In this document: positions 1 through 8,654 of the stretch, one piece after another
How positions within the stretch are numbered: the stretch's first letter is position 1
How the letters are laid out: every line of letters starts with the position of its first letter
Source of the DNA: Candidatus Paracaedibacteraceae bacterium
GTDB taxonomy: Bacteria; Pseudomonadota; Alphaproteobacteria; Paracaedibacterales; Paracaedibacteraceae
Direction of reading: 5' to 3'
Length of the DNA: 64,000 nt
NCBI GenBank assembly: GCA_019636035.1
Contig: JAHBYI010000002.1
Location: 248,001 to 312,000, forward strand
Made by a program: the position numbers and the translations under genes
Notes under the pieces: generated by a model
What the model saw: only the letters and a program-made list of their open reading frames with translations
Database searches by the model: none
What the model was told of the DNA's origin: nothing

Positions 1-766
1 CTGAATGGAAAATTGGTTCCAAAATAGGTAGACTTTCAACAATTGGCCTTAGCTGTTGAGATGTCTCTGTCAAAAGAGGAGTTCCGATTTTTGTTTGCCA
101 TTTTTCGGCTAGAAATCCGGCTTTTTCTCTAAAACGACGTAGCATTTTGAGCATTTTTTCAGCTAGCGGTGTGTTGCCGTGAACCTCAAAGCAAGGGGGC
201 ATAAACGAAACGAAGCCAAAGACTTCATCCGTATATTCAAGTTTAGCAATCGGGATAGATGTATATCGTGGAGGCGGAGAATCACTCAAAATCAGGGATA
301 TTTTAGGCTGAAGGCGGGGAACATGGATGACATTATCAGCAACATTATCGTCTGTAACATCGTCTCCGTCTGTTGCGACGTATCGTTGCCAGTCACCTGT
401 TATGGGGGATGTTCCTGAAATCAATTCCGGAACACAGAGGTACAAGGTATGAACGTGATTTTCCATGGCATCAGCATAGGGCGTCAGATCGAGGCAAAGA
501 GGCATTGTATCCGGCGTTTGAACATAATCAACGATTAGTCCGTCAGGCATAATAACATGAGCTTGAAGAATAGTGACAAGGCCTGTTGCCACGGTTACCT
601 GATCAAACTCAAGACTGATCACGCCCCAATGATTTTGTGACAGGGCACGAAGATGAGTCGTTAAGAGTTGTTGAGATCTTAACTCAAGCTGCTGAAAATG
701 TTGTGGAGACAGCAGCATTCCTTCATACCATTGGATTGCTGGCACCAAACGAAGATTTCGCGACAT
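1..766 (-). CDS. tssK: Type VI secretion baseplate protein TssK, N-terminal part (cut by window edge)
   Basis: TssK (ImpJ/VasE) links the T6SS baseplate to the inner-membrane complex. I translated this edge-truncated frame by hand: it opens at the ATG at 766-764 and stays open for 255 codons to the left edge. The N terminus MSRNLRLVPAIQWYEGMLLS followed by PQHFQQLE is the hallmark of the family, in which the usual text is a W-x-EGMLLxPQHFQ block. About 250 of the usual roughly 440 residues are present; the missing part is off the window, not evidently lost. It is divergent from the PAAR-like gene and tssA across an 88-bp gap that must hold both promoters. The family assignment is secure; whether the whole T6SS cluster is intact cannot be seen here. 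Confidence 0.9.
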   Translation of the reverse strand, partial: MSRNLRLVPAIQWYEGMLLSPQHFQQLELRSQQLLTTHLRALSQNHWGVISLEFDQVTVATGLVTILQAHVIMPDGLIVDYVQTPDTMPLCLDLTPYADAMENHVHTLYLCVPELISGTSPITGDWQRYVATDGDDVTDDNVADNVIHVPRLQPKISLILSDSPPPRYTSIPIAKLEYTDEVFGFVSFMPPCFEVHGNTPLAEKMLKMLRRFREKAGFLAEKWQTKIGTPLLTETSQQLRPIVESLPILEPIFHS

Positions 767-854
767 GTTAAAATCCTCAAAAAAATTAATTAAAAATTTA
801 CGTTTCCTTTTTAGTATGCAAAGATTAATTAAAATGCACAAGAGGAAAAGATCA

Positions 855-1238
855 ATGGCTAACATGGTTACGCAAACGGCAACTCTTCAGTGTTCTTATG
901 GGGCGTCGACGTGTTCTTTGATTTCTACGAATGTGACCACTACCCAAGGTGCCAATAATTCAGCGGCGAATATTCAAACAGATACGGCGTACTCCGAAAT
1001 TTCGGGGTTTTCTACATGCTATAGTCCATCGAACCCTGTTATATCGGGGAGTGGCGGAACGATTAGCTCAACAGGGTGTACACCAACATTTGGATCACCT
1101 TGGAGTCCCGGGTCAACTACCGTTCAAATTAGTAACAACGGTGCTTTAAGTAGTTCCTCGACCCTGACGTGCAATTATGCTTCCGGTACTATTTCTATTA
1201 CCAATTCTGGCGCAACAACAATTACAGTGGGGTCATAA
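855..1238 (+). CDS. DUF4280 PAAR-like T6SS spike-tip protein
   Basis: A 127-residue protein that I assign to the DUF4280 PAAR-like family, which caps the VgrG spike of T6SS. The family pattern is visible: an N-terminal TATLQCSYG block, a central cysteine in the segment STCYSPSNPV, a C-x-P segment followed by PWSPGS, and a terminal L-x-C-x-YASGTISI strand. An upstream in-frame ATG at 765 would add 30 residues that do not match the family, while the ATG at 855 has AGAGGAAAAG ten bases before it, so 855 was chosen. The stop overlaps the tssA start (TAATG). There is no C-terminal effector extension, so it is probably a bare tip that recruits cargo by contact. Serine, threonine and glycine are unusually frequent. 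Confidence 0.75.
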   Translation: MANMVTQTATLQCSYGASTCSLISTNVTTTQGANNSAANIQTDTAYSEISGFSTCYSPSNPVISGSGGTISSTGCTPTFGSPWSPGSTTVQISNNGALSSSSTLTCNYASGTISITNSGATTITVGS

Positions 1239-2398
1239 TGTCTGATAGTCCTAATCGTAGCGGTTTTATGGATGTTGATGCTCTTATTCAACCGATTGCC
1301 GGTGATAATCCTTGCGGGATTTCGTTGCGGTATGAGCCTATTTATGATCAAATTCGCGATGCGCGGCGTGAAGATGATGACACTATATCCTATGGAATTT
1401 GGCAACATGATCTTAAACGGGCTGATTGGTTTAAAGTTGAAAGTTTGTGTTGTGATTCTTTGGCGAGTAAAACCAAAGATTTGCAAATTGCAGGATGGCT
1501 TACCGAAGCTTGGATTCAGTTGGATGGCATTGATGGTTTATGTCGAGGGCTCGACTTGATTGCCAAACTTACCGATAGGTTTTGGTCCGGGATTCATCCG
1601 ACCATTCGATCCGGAGATTTGGAATATCGTTCTCAATTTTTTGATTGGATGAATAAATCTTTTGCTGACCGCCTTGTTAAACTTCTATTCATCCCTAATG
1701 AATTGGGAGAGGGGGTTAGTTATGCTAATTGGTTAGCTGCTCAACGTCTTGACACAGTCAAACGAACGCCTAATTCAGAGCGATGGGTTAAGAAAGCAGA
1801 AGAACGGGGACAAATCTCATTTAAGCAATGTCATACCTTGTTGTCGCGTGTTACCACAGAATTTGGTGATAATTATCTCGAGAGTATCTATTCTGCGCAA
1901 AATACATTGCACGATTTAAAAGGGATTTTGGATGTGCATTATCCCGATAACACGCTGGCCTTTGATGAATTGGGGAACTATCTTGATGATATGGCGCGAA
2001 TTTATAAGGCTGAAATGTCAGGCAGGGAACGCTCGCAGGACATGATTTCTGATGAATCACTTATGTTATCCGTTCCACCGCAACCCGCTTTGCCTGTTGA
2101 ACATGCCGATGGACAGGAGGCTGTTTCTTTGGAGAGGGGCATTTCAGAGGGAGAAAAAGCTTCTGTTTCAGTGAATAATGCTCCGGATCGTGATCAAATT
2201 TATCGCCAACTGGGGGATATTGCCGATACTTTGGACAAACTTGAGCCCCATAGTCCTGCTCCTCAGGTTATCAGGAAGGTTATTTCTTGGAAAGATAAGT
2301 CTCTGATGGACATTTTTAACGAAGTGGGATCATCACCAGAGGATCTTGTTGCGTTGATGCGATTTTTAGGCGTTGGGGGGAATAGACCCGCTGCCTGA
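1238..2398 (+). CDS. tssA: Type VI secretion protein TssA (ImpA family)
   Basis: TssA organises baseplate and sheath assembly in the T6SS. The N-terminal ImpA domain is clear in the first 60 residues: PIAGDNPCGISLRYEPIYD followed by IRDARREDD, then W-x-KRADWFKVE. The middle is helical and variable. The C terminus contains RDQIYRQLGDIADTL then EPHSPAPQVIRK, which matches the helical end of short TssA proteins. The length, 386 residues, is normal. The start at 1238 was preferred over an in-frame start at 1169 because it overlaps the preceding stop (TAATG) and begins with the family-like MSDSPNRS. It is cotranscribed with the PAAR-like gene and followed 29 bp later by ald, which is probably unrelated to secretion. 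Confidence 0.88.
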   Translation: MSDSPNRSGFMDVDALIQPIAGDNPCGISLRYEPIYDQIRDARREDDDTISYGIWQHDLKRADWFKVESLCCDSLASKTKDLQIAGWLTEAWIQLDGIDGLCRGLDLIAKLTDRFWSGIHPTIRSGDLEYRSQFFDWMNKSFADRLVKLLFIPNELGEGVSYANWLAAQRLDTVKRTPNSERWVKKAEERGQISFKQCHTLLSRVTTEFGDNYLESIYSAQNTLHDLKGILDVHYPDNTLAFDELGNYLDDMARIYKAEMSGRERSQDMISDESLMLSVPPQPALPVEHADGQEAVSLERGISEGEKASVSVNNAPDRDQIYRQLGDIADTLDKLEPHSPAPQVIRKVISWKDKSLMDIFNEVGSSPEDLVALMRFLGVGGNRPAA

Positions 2399-2427
2399 GT
2401 TTATAAAGTCATAAAGAAGGAGTAGCT

Positions 2428-3543
2428 ATGAAAATAGGTGTACCAAAAGAAATTAAAATTCATGAGTATCGTGTTGGAATGACGCCGTCTTCTGTTAGGG
2501 AATTAACATCCCACGGACATACGGTTTATGTTGAAAAACAAGCGGGTTCGGCTATTGATTTTACCGATGAGGCCTATATCAAGGCTGGTGCACAAATTTT
2601 ACCGTCAGCCAAAGATGTTTTTGCAGAATCAGAGTTGATCGTTAAAGTTAAGGAACCTCAGGAATCTGAGTGGACAATGCTCCGTCCAGACCAAACGCTC
2701 TTTACGTTCTTGCATTTGGCACCGGATCCGGATCAGGCACGCGGATTAATGGCTTCGGGATGTACAGCTATTGCTTATGAAACGGTTACAGATAAATTCG
2801 GAGGGTTGCCTCTGTTGGCACCCATGAGTGAAGTTGCAGGACGCATGTCCATTCAGGCCGGAGCTAGTTATCTTGAAAAAGCAAAAGGTGGGCGGGGCGT
2901 TCTTTTAGGAGGTGTTGCCGGCGTTGATCCTGCGAGTGTTATCATCTTAGGGGGCGGTGTTGTTGGTGCTAATGCTGCAAAGATGGCTGTTGGTTTGGGT
3001 GCAAAAGTTACCATTTTTGATAAGAATTTACATCGTTTGAATGAACTGGATTGGCTTTTTAATGGTCGTGTTCAAACGCTCTATTCAACAAAAGATGCAA
3101 TCGAAGATGCTGTTACTCAGGCTGATCTTGTGGTTGGTGCCGTCCTTGTTACGGGGGCTGCTGCTCCGAAATTAGTTTCTCGGAGTATGCTTAAAAATAT
3201 GAAGACAGGATCGGTTCTTGTTGATGTGGCGATTGATCAAGGCGGATGTTTTGAATCCAGTCGACCAACAACCCATACAGATCCCGTTTATATAGAAGAG
3301 GGTGTTGTCCATTATTGCGTGACCAATATGCCGGGAGCTGTTGCGCGAACATCAACGTTAGCACTCAATAATGCGACCTTGCCGTTTATTGTTGCTTTGG
3401 CTCAAAAGGGGGCGGTTCAGGCGATGCGTGATGATGTGCATTTGCGCAATGGTCTTAACGTTTTTCAAGGGCAGATTACTCATCCTGGTGTGGCGCATGA
3501 TTTAAATATGATGTTCTTAGATCCGCTCAAAGCCGTTGCTTAG
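2428..3543 (+). CDS. ald: Alanine dehydrogenase
   Basis: Catalyses reversible NAD-dependent deamination of L-alanine to pyruvate and ammonium. The protein has the full family length (371 residues) and its typical N terminus MKIGVPKEIKIHEYRVGMTP. The substrate-side lysine and histidine lie in KVKEPQ and FLHLAPD. The dinucleotide-binding loop is GGGVVGANAAKMAVGLGA near residue 175, and the conserved TNMPGAVARTSTLALNNATL block is present near residue 299. AAGGAG sits about eight bases before the ATG. The stop codon overlaps the convergent fliE stop by four bases. Pyruvate made here could feed the PDH complex encoded at 57.4 kb, so alanine may be a carbon and nitrogen source for this organism; that link is inference. 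Confidence 0.95.
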   Translation: MKIGVPKEIKIHEYRVGMTPSSVRELTSHGHTVYVEKQAGSAIDFTDEAYIKAGAQILPSAKDVFAESELIVKVKEPQESEWTMLRPDQTLFTFLHLAPDPDQARGLMASGCTAIAYETVTDKFGGLPLLAPMSEVAGRMSIQAGASYLEKAKGGRGVLLGGVAGVDPASVIILGGGVVGANAAKMAVGLGAKVTIFDKNLHRLNELDWLFNGRVQTLYSTKDAIEDAVTQADLVVGAVLVTGAAAPKLVSRSMLKNMKTGSVLVDVAIDQGGCFESSRPTTHTDPVYIEEGVVHYCVTNMPGAVARTSTLALNNATLPFIVALAQKGAVQAMRDDVHLRNGLNVFQGQITHPGVAHDLNMMFLDPLKAVA

Positions 3544-3836
3544 ATCGGCATTTTTTGCAATTCTTGAATGGCTCCGATGACTTTATCGCGAAGAGCCGTG
3601 ATCGTTGTGATTGCGACATCGAGCTGAGCTGTGTCCGTTGTTAACCGTGTTAAATCTACGTTATCAACAACGTGCTGTTTGGCCAATGATTCATTGACTC
3701 GGACGGAATCGGCTGTATCTTTTAAGGTGCTCGATAAAACGTCTTGAAAACCAATACCTTTGGTCTGATTTTGCTGTGCCATGCCGGCGATTCTGCTGTA
3801 TTGACCGGCTGCTGAGGTTGCTCCGAGAATACTCAT
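3540..3836 (-). CDS. fliE: Flagellar hook-basal body protein FliE
   Basis: FliE joins the MS ring to the rod and is exported by the flagellar type III system. The 98-residue product has the family pattern: GIGFQDVLSSTLKDTADSVR in the middle and a C-terminal helix with DVAITTITALRDKVIGAIQE. It is third in a tight minus-strand set flgB-flgC-fliE, 11 bp after flgC. The gene tail overlaps the ald stop by four bases. Its presence with flgB and flgC suggests a flagellar basal body is, or was, made; no filament genes are in the window. Confidence 0.9.
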   Translation of the reverse strand: MSILGATSAAGQYSRIAGMAQQNQTKGIGFQDVLSSTLKDTADSVRVNESLAKQHVVDNVDLTRLTTDTAQLDVAITTITALRDKVIGAIQELQKMPI

Positions 3837-3847
3837 TTTAATAATCC

Positions 3848-4267
3848 TTAGTTATTGCGTAATAATCCAATTGTATCTTCCATCATCTTCAGACCTTTTT
3901 CATAGGCTCTGAGGTTTGCTTCGTGGTTTAGGCTTGCTTCGCGCATATCGACCATCTCCATTAAGGGGGCAATATTAGGCATTTTCACAAAACCATTTGT
4001 ATCAGCTGCTGGATCTTTGGGGTCGTAGACATCTTTGAATGGTTTTGGGTCAGTGGAAATTTTTTTAACTTTAACAATGGATGTCCCTGTTCGTGAATCG
4101 GTTTCAGGTGACAATACAATCGTTTTGCGTTTGTAAGGCTCGCCCCCTGGTGTTGTGGGTTTTGTATCCGCATTGGCAAGATTTTGCGTAATGACGAGCA
4201 ATCGCTTGTTTTGTGCCATAATGGCAGAAGTTGATGCTCTTAAGGATTCAGAGAGGGTACTGGCCAT
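3848..4267 (-). CDS. flgC: Flagellar basal-body rod protein FlgC
   Basis: FlgC is one of the proximal rod proteins. The 139-residue product carries the N-terminal rod signature in ITQNLANADTKPTTPGGEPY followed by KRK, and the C-terminal family helix MREASLNHEANLRAYEKGLK, which is needed for coiled-coil packing in the rod. The segment NGFVKMPNIAPLMEMVDM also fits FlgC. The start is six bases after the flgB stop, which suggests translational coupling. Length is as expected for the family. Confidence 0.93.
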   Translation of the reverse strand: MASTLSESLRASTSAIMAQNKRLLVITQNLANADTKPTTPGGEPYKRKTIVLSPETDSRTGTSIVKVKKISTDPKPFKDVYDPKDPAADTNGFVKMPNIAPLMEMVDMREASLNHEANLRAYEKGLKMMEDTIGLLRNN

Positions 4268-4273
4268 TATTCA

Positions 4274-4603
4274 TTATCCCATTTTTCCAATAACTGTTTT
4301 TAACAAACCAAAATATTTTTTGAGTAAATTCAGATTTGCTTGATAATTTGACGTATTTTCACTGAGTTTGAGCATTTCCTCTTCCCGAGATATTTCAGAA
4401 CCATGACGCGTACTTTGTACCGAGAGGAGGGTGTCATTATGCAAAGGCGATGTTTTGATGGATTGTTGAAACGGTTTGATGTCCAAACGTTGATAGCCAG
4501 GAACATCATAGTTTGCTATATTACTCGAGATTCTCTGTCCTCGTGCAATATTCCATGTCATTTTTCCGACAAGACTATTGAGTGTGTTATTTGGTAGTTG
4601 CAT
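4274..4603 (-). CDS. flgB: Flagellar basal-body rod protein FlgB
   Basis: FlgB is a proximal rod component. The 109-residue product contains ISSNIANYDVPGYQRLDIKP, the FlgB version of the rod N-terminal motif, and a C-terminal SENTSNYQANLNLLKKYFGL helix. It is somewhat shorter than the roughly 130 residues common in enteric bacteria, as is often so in alphaproteobacteria. It is the first gene of the flgB-flgC-fliE group and is divergent from csrA; the 100-bp AT-rich gap must carry the promoters for both directions. Confidence 0.9.
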   Translation of the reverse strand: MQLPNNTLNSLVGKMTWNIARGQRISSNIANYDVPGYQRLDIKPFQQSIKTSPLHNDTLLSVQSTRHGSEISREEEMLKLSENTSNYQANLNLLKKYFGLLKTVIGKMG

Positions 4604-4703
4604 GGAAATCCCCTTAACTTAGTTCCAGAATAAAATAATTCACTTAATATTTAATTAAAATTATGGTAAATATAAGGTAAAGATAGAGGACAAGAGGTTC
4701 GTG

Positions 4704-4961
4704 ATGTTATTTTTGACTAGAAAAGTTGGTGAGTCGATCATTATTAATGATGACATTACCCTGACTGTCTCTGAAATACGGGGCAGCATTGTTAAGCTTA
4801 GTTTCGATTATGAAAAATCGAATCGTATCCTTCGTAAAGAGATTTACGACCGTATCCAAGACGAGAATAAACAAGCAGCCTCTCAATCCGATTTAGTCAA
4901 AGAGCTTATTAAATCAAAGTCTGAGGAAAAACCTTCAGACTCGGAAAAGGGAGCTGCGTGA
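4704..4961 (+). CDS. csrA: Carbon storage regulator CsrA
   Basis: CsrA is a small dimeric RNA-binding protein that controls translation by binding GGA motifs near ribosome-binding sites. The N terminus MLFLTRKVGESIIINDDITL is diagnostic. A GTG three bases earlier (4701) is possible, but the ATG at 4704 gives the canonical M-L-x-LTRK start and was chosen. The beta-strand core through VKLSFDY and the Arg-containing ILRKEIYDRI helix are present. The C-terminal tail (about 20 charged residues) is dispensable in known homologues. It lies beside rod genes, and CsrA commonly regulates motility and the switch between life-cycle phases in host-associated bacteria. A terminator overlaps its stop codon. 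Confidence 0.93.
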   Translation: MLFLTRKVGESIIINDDITLTVSEIRGSIVKLSFDYEKSNRILRKEIYDRIQDENKQAASQSDLVKELIKSKSEEKPSDSEKGAA

Positions 4962-4987
4962 TCATTACTGATCGCGTTTTTCTTTTT
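4956..4987 (+). terminator. Rho-independent terminator of csrA
   Basis: The stem is formed by GCGTGATCA and TGATCGCG with a TTAC loop, and is followed by TTTTTCTTTTT. It starts within the last csrA codons, so the stop codon lies in the 5' arm. Confidence 0.75.
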
Positions 4988-5050
4988 ACTCCCGCCAATT
5001 ATGCGCGAGGTGTAGCATCAGTACTCGCGATAAAGAGTAATCGTATCCAT

Positions 5051-5611
5051 CTATAACGGGAACTCTTCTGCGTAATAAAACCGATCCTCGAGCATCTTAT
5101 GAAGGATTTCACCTGGTTGATCTTTGCCGTGAATGACTACGTGATGGTCTTTTCGTGGAATAGGCATGACGTTCCACCATTCATTCTGGCCATTGAGGCG
5201 TAAAAATTGAACATGGTGTAAGTCCCATTCTTCACTACAGTCAATTGTATCTTTTTTAAGGGGAGTCAGATTTGGCATTTTTTGATGATTATAATAACAC
5301 CAATCCGCTGCAATCATCATTTTTCTGCGCTGGAATAATTTGCGGGTATAGGCTATTTCTTGCGGTGATCTGCGATAAATGTCAGCCATATCAAAATGAT
5401 AGATAATATTTTTAACTTGATGCCGCTTAAAACATCGTCCGCCGATGTCTTCTATCTGTTGGAGATAATTCTTGAGATGATAAATTTCGGAGCTTGCCAA
5501 TCGTCTAAACGTAACCGAAGCAATAATGGGCTCTAGGGATTGGGTGTTGCTTGTAAAGATAAGCAACATTAATAAAGGATAGGTATACTTAGAGTGCTTT
5601 ATTGGCCCCAT
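5051..5611 (-). CDS. Exported HNH/EndoVII-like protein (LHH type), putative nuclease
   Basis: A 186-residue protein with a Sec-type signal (YPLLMLLIFTSNTQS at residues 11-25). The C-terminal third resembles the HNH/endonuclease VII treble-clef toxins: EEWDLHHVQFLRLNGQNEWW at 127-146, then N147, a second histidine pair at 156-157 and IHG at 160-162. This order (LHH, a small GxN turn, WN, HH, IH) matches polymorphic-toxin nuclease domains. Cysteines at 60, 105 and 125 could form disulphides after export. No immunity-like gene is adjacent. It stands alone between csrA and an MFS gene, on the opposite strand from csrA. The fold is inferred by motif only; the domain might be catalytically inactive. 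Confidence 0.55.
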   Translation of the reverse strand: MGPIKHSKYTYPLLMLLIFTSNTQSLEPIIASVTFRRLASSEIYHLKNYLQQIEDIGGRCFKRHQVKNIIYHFDMADIYRRSPQEIAYTRKLFQRRKMMIAADWCYYNHQKMPNLTPLKKDTIDCSEEWDLHHVQFLRLNGQNEWWNVMPIPRKDHHVVIHGKDQPGEILHKMLEDRFYYAEEFPL

Positions 5612-5653
5612 ATAGTACTAGAAATAAAAAACCTCTAGTACTATGGTTACATG

Positions 5654-6907
5654 TTATGCAGAGATGGGCAACTTCTCTTTTGGGGAAATTTTCTTAGCGA
5701 ACATCAATAGAGCAACTAAAGCAACGCTGCCTATAGCGAGTGAGGCTATAAAGGCGTAGCGTTCCCCCATTGTTTCTGCGATAAAACCGGACCCTGCATT
5801 TGAGATAAAAACAGATATGGCGCAGATAAGATAAAATACACCGAACCCTGTACCGCGCAAGTCTTTGGGGACACTATCCGCAATTAGGGACATAAAAATA
5901 CTTTGTGTTATTGCCATCTGGGCACCACACATGGCAATACCGATGAAAACCATCCATAAGTCCTGAGCTGCACTGAGGAGTGTATCCCCGATGAGAAGAC
6001 ATAAAAAGCCAACAATGAGCATATTAATACGGCCAATTCGGTCTGACATTTTTCCTGCCGGGTATGAAACACTAGAATAAGTGGAGTTATAGACGATCAA
6101 AATTAAAGGAATATAACGACCCGATAGTTGGAAACTTTCATGAGCGTGAAGCACAAGAATAGGTTCCCCTAATTGAGCAATCATGAAAATTCCGACAACA
6201 ATCATGAGCATCCAAAAGGGTTTTCCTAGCCTTGGAATATCACTCAAGTGCATAGGGTGACGACCTTTTTTCTCGTCTGTTGTGGTTGCAACAGGTTCTT
6301 CTATTGGTTTTGGTTCATCAACTTGAGTTGCAAGAATAATAACTGAGAGAAGAGCCGGAATCGATGCCAGCCAGAAAACCATTTGATAGTTTTCACCATG
6401 CCAGAACATTAACCCAAGAGCAACAACTGCACCGGCAAAAGATCCTGCTGTGCCAAGGCTGATTCGTAAACCATAGCAAGCCCCGCGAATAGATTTAGGA
6501 GCAAGATCACCAACGAGTGCATCGCGGGGCGAAGCTTGGATACCATTGCCGAGCCGATCCAGAAAGCGTGCACTAACAACAGCTTGCAGATTGCCAAAGG
6601 CTGCAATCAAGGGGCGACTAAGGAACATGAAAAAATAACCTAGGATAATGATGAATTTACGGCGACGCAAATAATCACTGTAGACACCGGACATCATTTT
6701 CATCAAAAAAGAAAGCATCTCAACGATACCTTCGATGGTACCGATCATACCGGATCCGGCACCCAAAATCGTTTTCATGTATATAGCAGAGATGCTGCGA
6801 ACCATGACAGAAGAAAGATTTGTAAAGAAAACGGCTAAGCCAATAGCCCAGATACCTTTAGGAATAGGAGGGGTGTCATCATTATTGTTTTTATTAACGA
6901 CGCTCAT
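5654..6907 (-). CDS. Major facilitator superfamily transporter
   Basis: An inner-membrane carrier of 417 residues with about twelve hydrophobic segments. MFS signatures are visible: DYLRRRKFIIILGYFF after the second helix, RFLDRLGNGIQASPRDALVG, and the half-molecule repeat GKMSDRIGRINMLIVGFLC. The start at 6907 (MSVVNKNNND) is preferred because AGGATTTTTACC precedes it; an earlier in-frame start at 6970 would add a 21-residue tail that does not look like a transporter terminus. The substrate cannot be named. The D-R-L-G-N-G-I-x-x-x-P-R-D-A-L pattern is shared with a clade of bacterial MFS proteins of unknown substrate. It is monocistronic. Confidence 0.8.
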   Translation of the reverse strand: MSVVNKNNNDDTPPIPKGIWAIGLAVFFTNLSSVMVRSISAIYMKTILGAGSGMIGTIEGIVEMLSFLMKMMSGVYSDYLRRRKFIIILGYFFMFLSRPLIAAFGNLQAVVSARFLDRLGNGIQASPRDALVGDLAPKSIRGACYGLRISLGTAGSFAGAVVALGLMFWHGENYQMVFWLASIPALLSVIILATQVDEPKPIEEPVATTTDEKKGRHPMHLSDIPRLGKPFWMLMIVVGIFMIAQLGEPILVLHAHESFQLSGRYIPLILIVYNSTYSSVSYPAGKMSDRIGRINMLIVGFLCLLIGDTLLSAAQDLWMVFIGIAMCGAQMAITQSIFMSLIADSVPKDLRGTGFGVFYLICAISVFISNAGSGFIAETMGERYAFIASLAIGSVALVALLMFAKKISPKEKLPISA

Positions 6908-7124
6908 GGTAAAAATCCTGATGTGGTGTGTTGGAAAGGAGTTGGGATTTGGACGAGGCAATTCCACCATGAGAAAAATAAAGAACTAAGATTTTTTTGC
7001 AAAAACCTGATCACAATCTTACCAAATTTAGAGGAATTAACGTCTGTAAATTAACCATCTCATTCTCGATTAAGATTGTCAAGAATTGAGTATCTTTTTA
7101 CAAATAAAATCGTATAACCCGCCG

Positions 7125-8654
7125 TTACCGTGAGAACAATGATTTTAGTCGGCTTGGCGAAATCTGCCGCGTGCCGACGCCCAAGATTAAATAGAGAGCA
7201 GCCCCGCAAAAAACTTGTCCTAAGACATAAGACAATTGTTGTAAGAAGGACATTGCGGCCACATCAAAATTTCGATCGATGACCCATAATGTTACCCCCA
7301 TAAAAGCTGCAATCAATGAGACAACGGATATATTCTTATAAAAATTGATGTTGAGACTGAACCAATCACGTCGTTTTAAGAGCAGATAGAGCAGAACCGT
7401 GTTTGCCCATGCCGATAGCGACGTCGACAGAGCCAATCCAACATGAGCCAAATACTGAACAAAGATAAGGTTCAATGCTAAATTCAGAAAAATACAACCG
7501 ACAGCAATTTTAACGGGGGTTTTTGTGTCTTGACGAGCAAAAAAACCGGTGATGAAGACCTTATTCAAGACATAAGCGGGAATGCCAATGGCAAAAGCAG
7601 ACAAAGCCATGGCTGTTGCCCGTGTGTCTACTTCAGGAAGGCCGTAAATTAAATGAATAATCGGGTAACTGAGAATCGCAAGGCCGACGGCAGAAGGCAA
7701 GGTCAACTGTAAGGCAACCTCTGTTGCTAGACGTTTGTTACTCAAAGCTTTCACGTGCTCACCGGTCTTGAGTTGCCGTGAGAGCATTGGCAAAAGAGCT
7801 GTTCCAATTGCAATGCCAAGGATTGAAAGGGGGAATTGATTCAAGCGATCTGCGTAAAAGATATAGGACACAGATTTTTCCGGTAAATAAGAGGCAATGA
7901 TTGTATCAATGAAGATATTAATGTTCATGACACCCGCACCGATGGCACCTGGTAGCATTAGTTTAAGAAGTTCCTTAACTTCGGGCGTAATCTTTGGGCG
8001 ACGGAAACGAATTCTAAAATCCATACGCCAACAAGCCATATAAAGCCAAGACAGTTGGATTGTGCCGGCTAAGGCTACAGCTATGGATAATCCTTCCCCA
8101 AAGGTAATGTCGGTATAAGGACAAATAAGAAGGGCAGAGATCATGACGGTGTTTAAGAGAATTGGCACACCGGCCGCAGCAGCAAAGCGGTCAAAGGAAT
8201 TTAAAACGCCGGATAAATGGGCGGCTAGGGAAATAAATAAAATATAAGGGAATGTTATTCTTGTGAAGGTGACAGCCAATTCCATCCGTTCAGGCGTTGT
8301 TACAAACCCCGGTGCTAAAACATGGATGATGGATGGCGTAAAGATAACCACCAGTGCGACAAAGATAACGAGAAAAGTCATCATAACTGAAAAGATTTGT
8401 TCTGCGAGTTCCTTTGCCCCCTCACGGCCATCCGAAACAAGTTTACGTGAGAAAAGGGGAACAAAGGCAGCGTTAAAAGCACCCTCAGCAAAAATGCGGC
8501 GAAAGAAATTGGGAAACTTAAAGGCAACAAAAAAGGCATCTGTGACAATGCTGGCACCCAGCAAGTGTGAGATCATGCTTTCTCGAACCAGTCCAAAGAT
8601 TCGGCTGATCAGTGTAAAACCGCTGATGGTTGCTATGTTGCGAATAATGCGCAT
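7125..8654 (-). CDS. murJ: Lipid II flippase MurJ (MviN)
   Basis: MurJ moves lipid-linked peptidoglycan precursor across the inner membrane. The 509-residue product has about fourteen membrane segments and the family N terminus ISRIFGLVRESMISHLLGAS, followed by DAFFVAFKFPNFFRRIFAEG and AFNAAFVPLFS, which include essential arginines of the central cavity. It starts immediately after the smpB stop codon (TAAATG in the gene direction), so the two genes are translationally coupled. An intact MurJ indicates that peptidoglycan synthesis is retained. Confidence 0.95.
   Translation of the reverse strand: MRIIRNIATISGFTLISRIFGLVRESMISHLLGASIVTDAFFVAFKFPNFFRRIFAEGAFNAAFVPLFSRKLVSDGREGAKELAEQIFSVMMTFLVIFVALVVIFTPSIIHVLAPGFVTTPERMELAVTFTRITFPYILFISLAAHLSGVLNSFDRFAAAAGVPILLNTVMISALLICPYTDITFGEGLSIAVALAGTIQLSWLYMACWRMDFRIRFRRPKITPEVKELLKLMLPGAIGAGVMNINIFIDTIIASYLPEKSVSYIFYADRLNQFPLSILGIAIGTALLPMLSRQLKTGEHVKALSNKRLATEVALQLTLPSAVGLAILSYPIIHLIYGLPEVDTRATAMALSAFAIGIPAYVLNKVFITGFFARQDTKTPVKIAVGCIFLNLALNLIFVQYLAHVGLALSTSLSAWANTVLLYLLLKRRDWFSLNINFYKNISVVSLIAAFMGVTLWVIDRNFDVAAMSFLQQLSYVLGQVFCGAALYLILGVGTRQISPSRLKSLFSR

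Noticed and set aside
179-418. Plus-strand frame of 79 codons near the left edge
   Set aside because: It lies antisense to the tssK N-terminal region, which is conserved and starts at 766.
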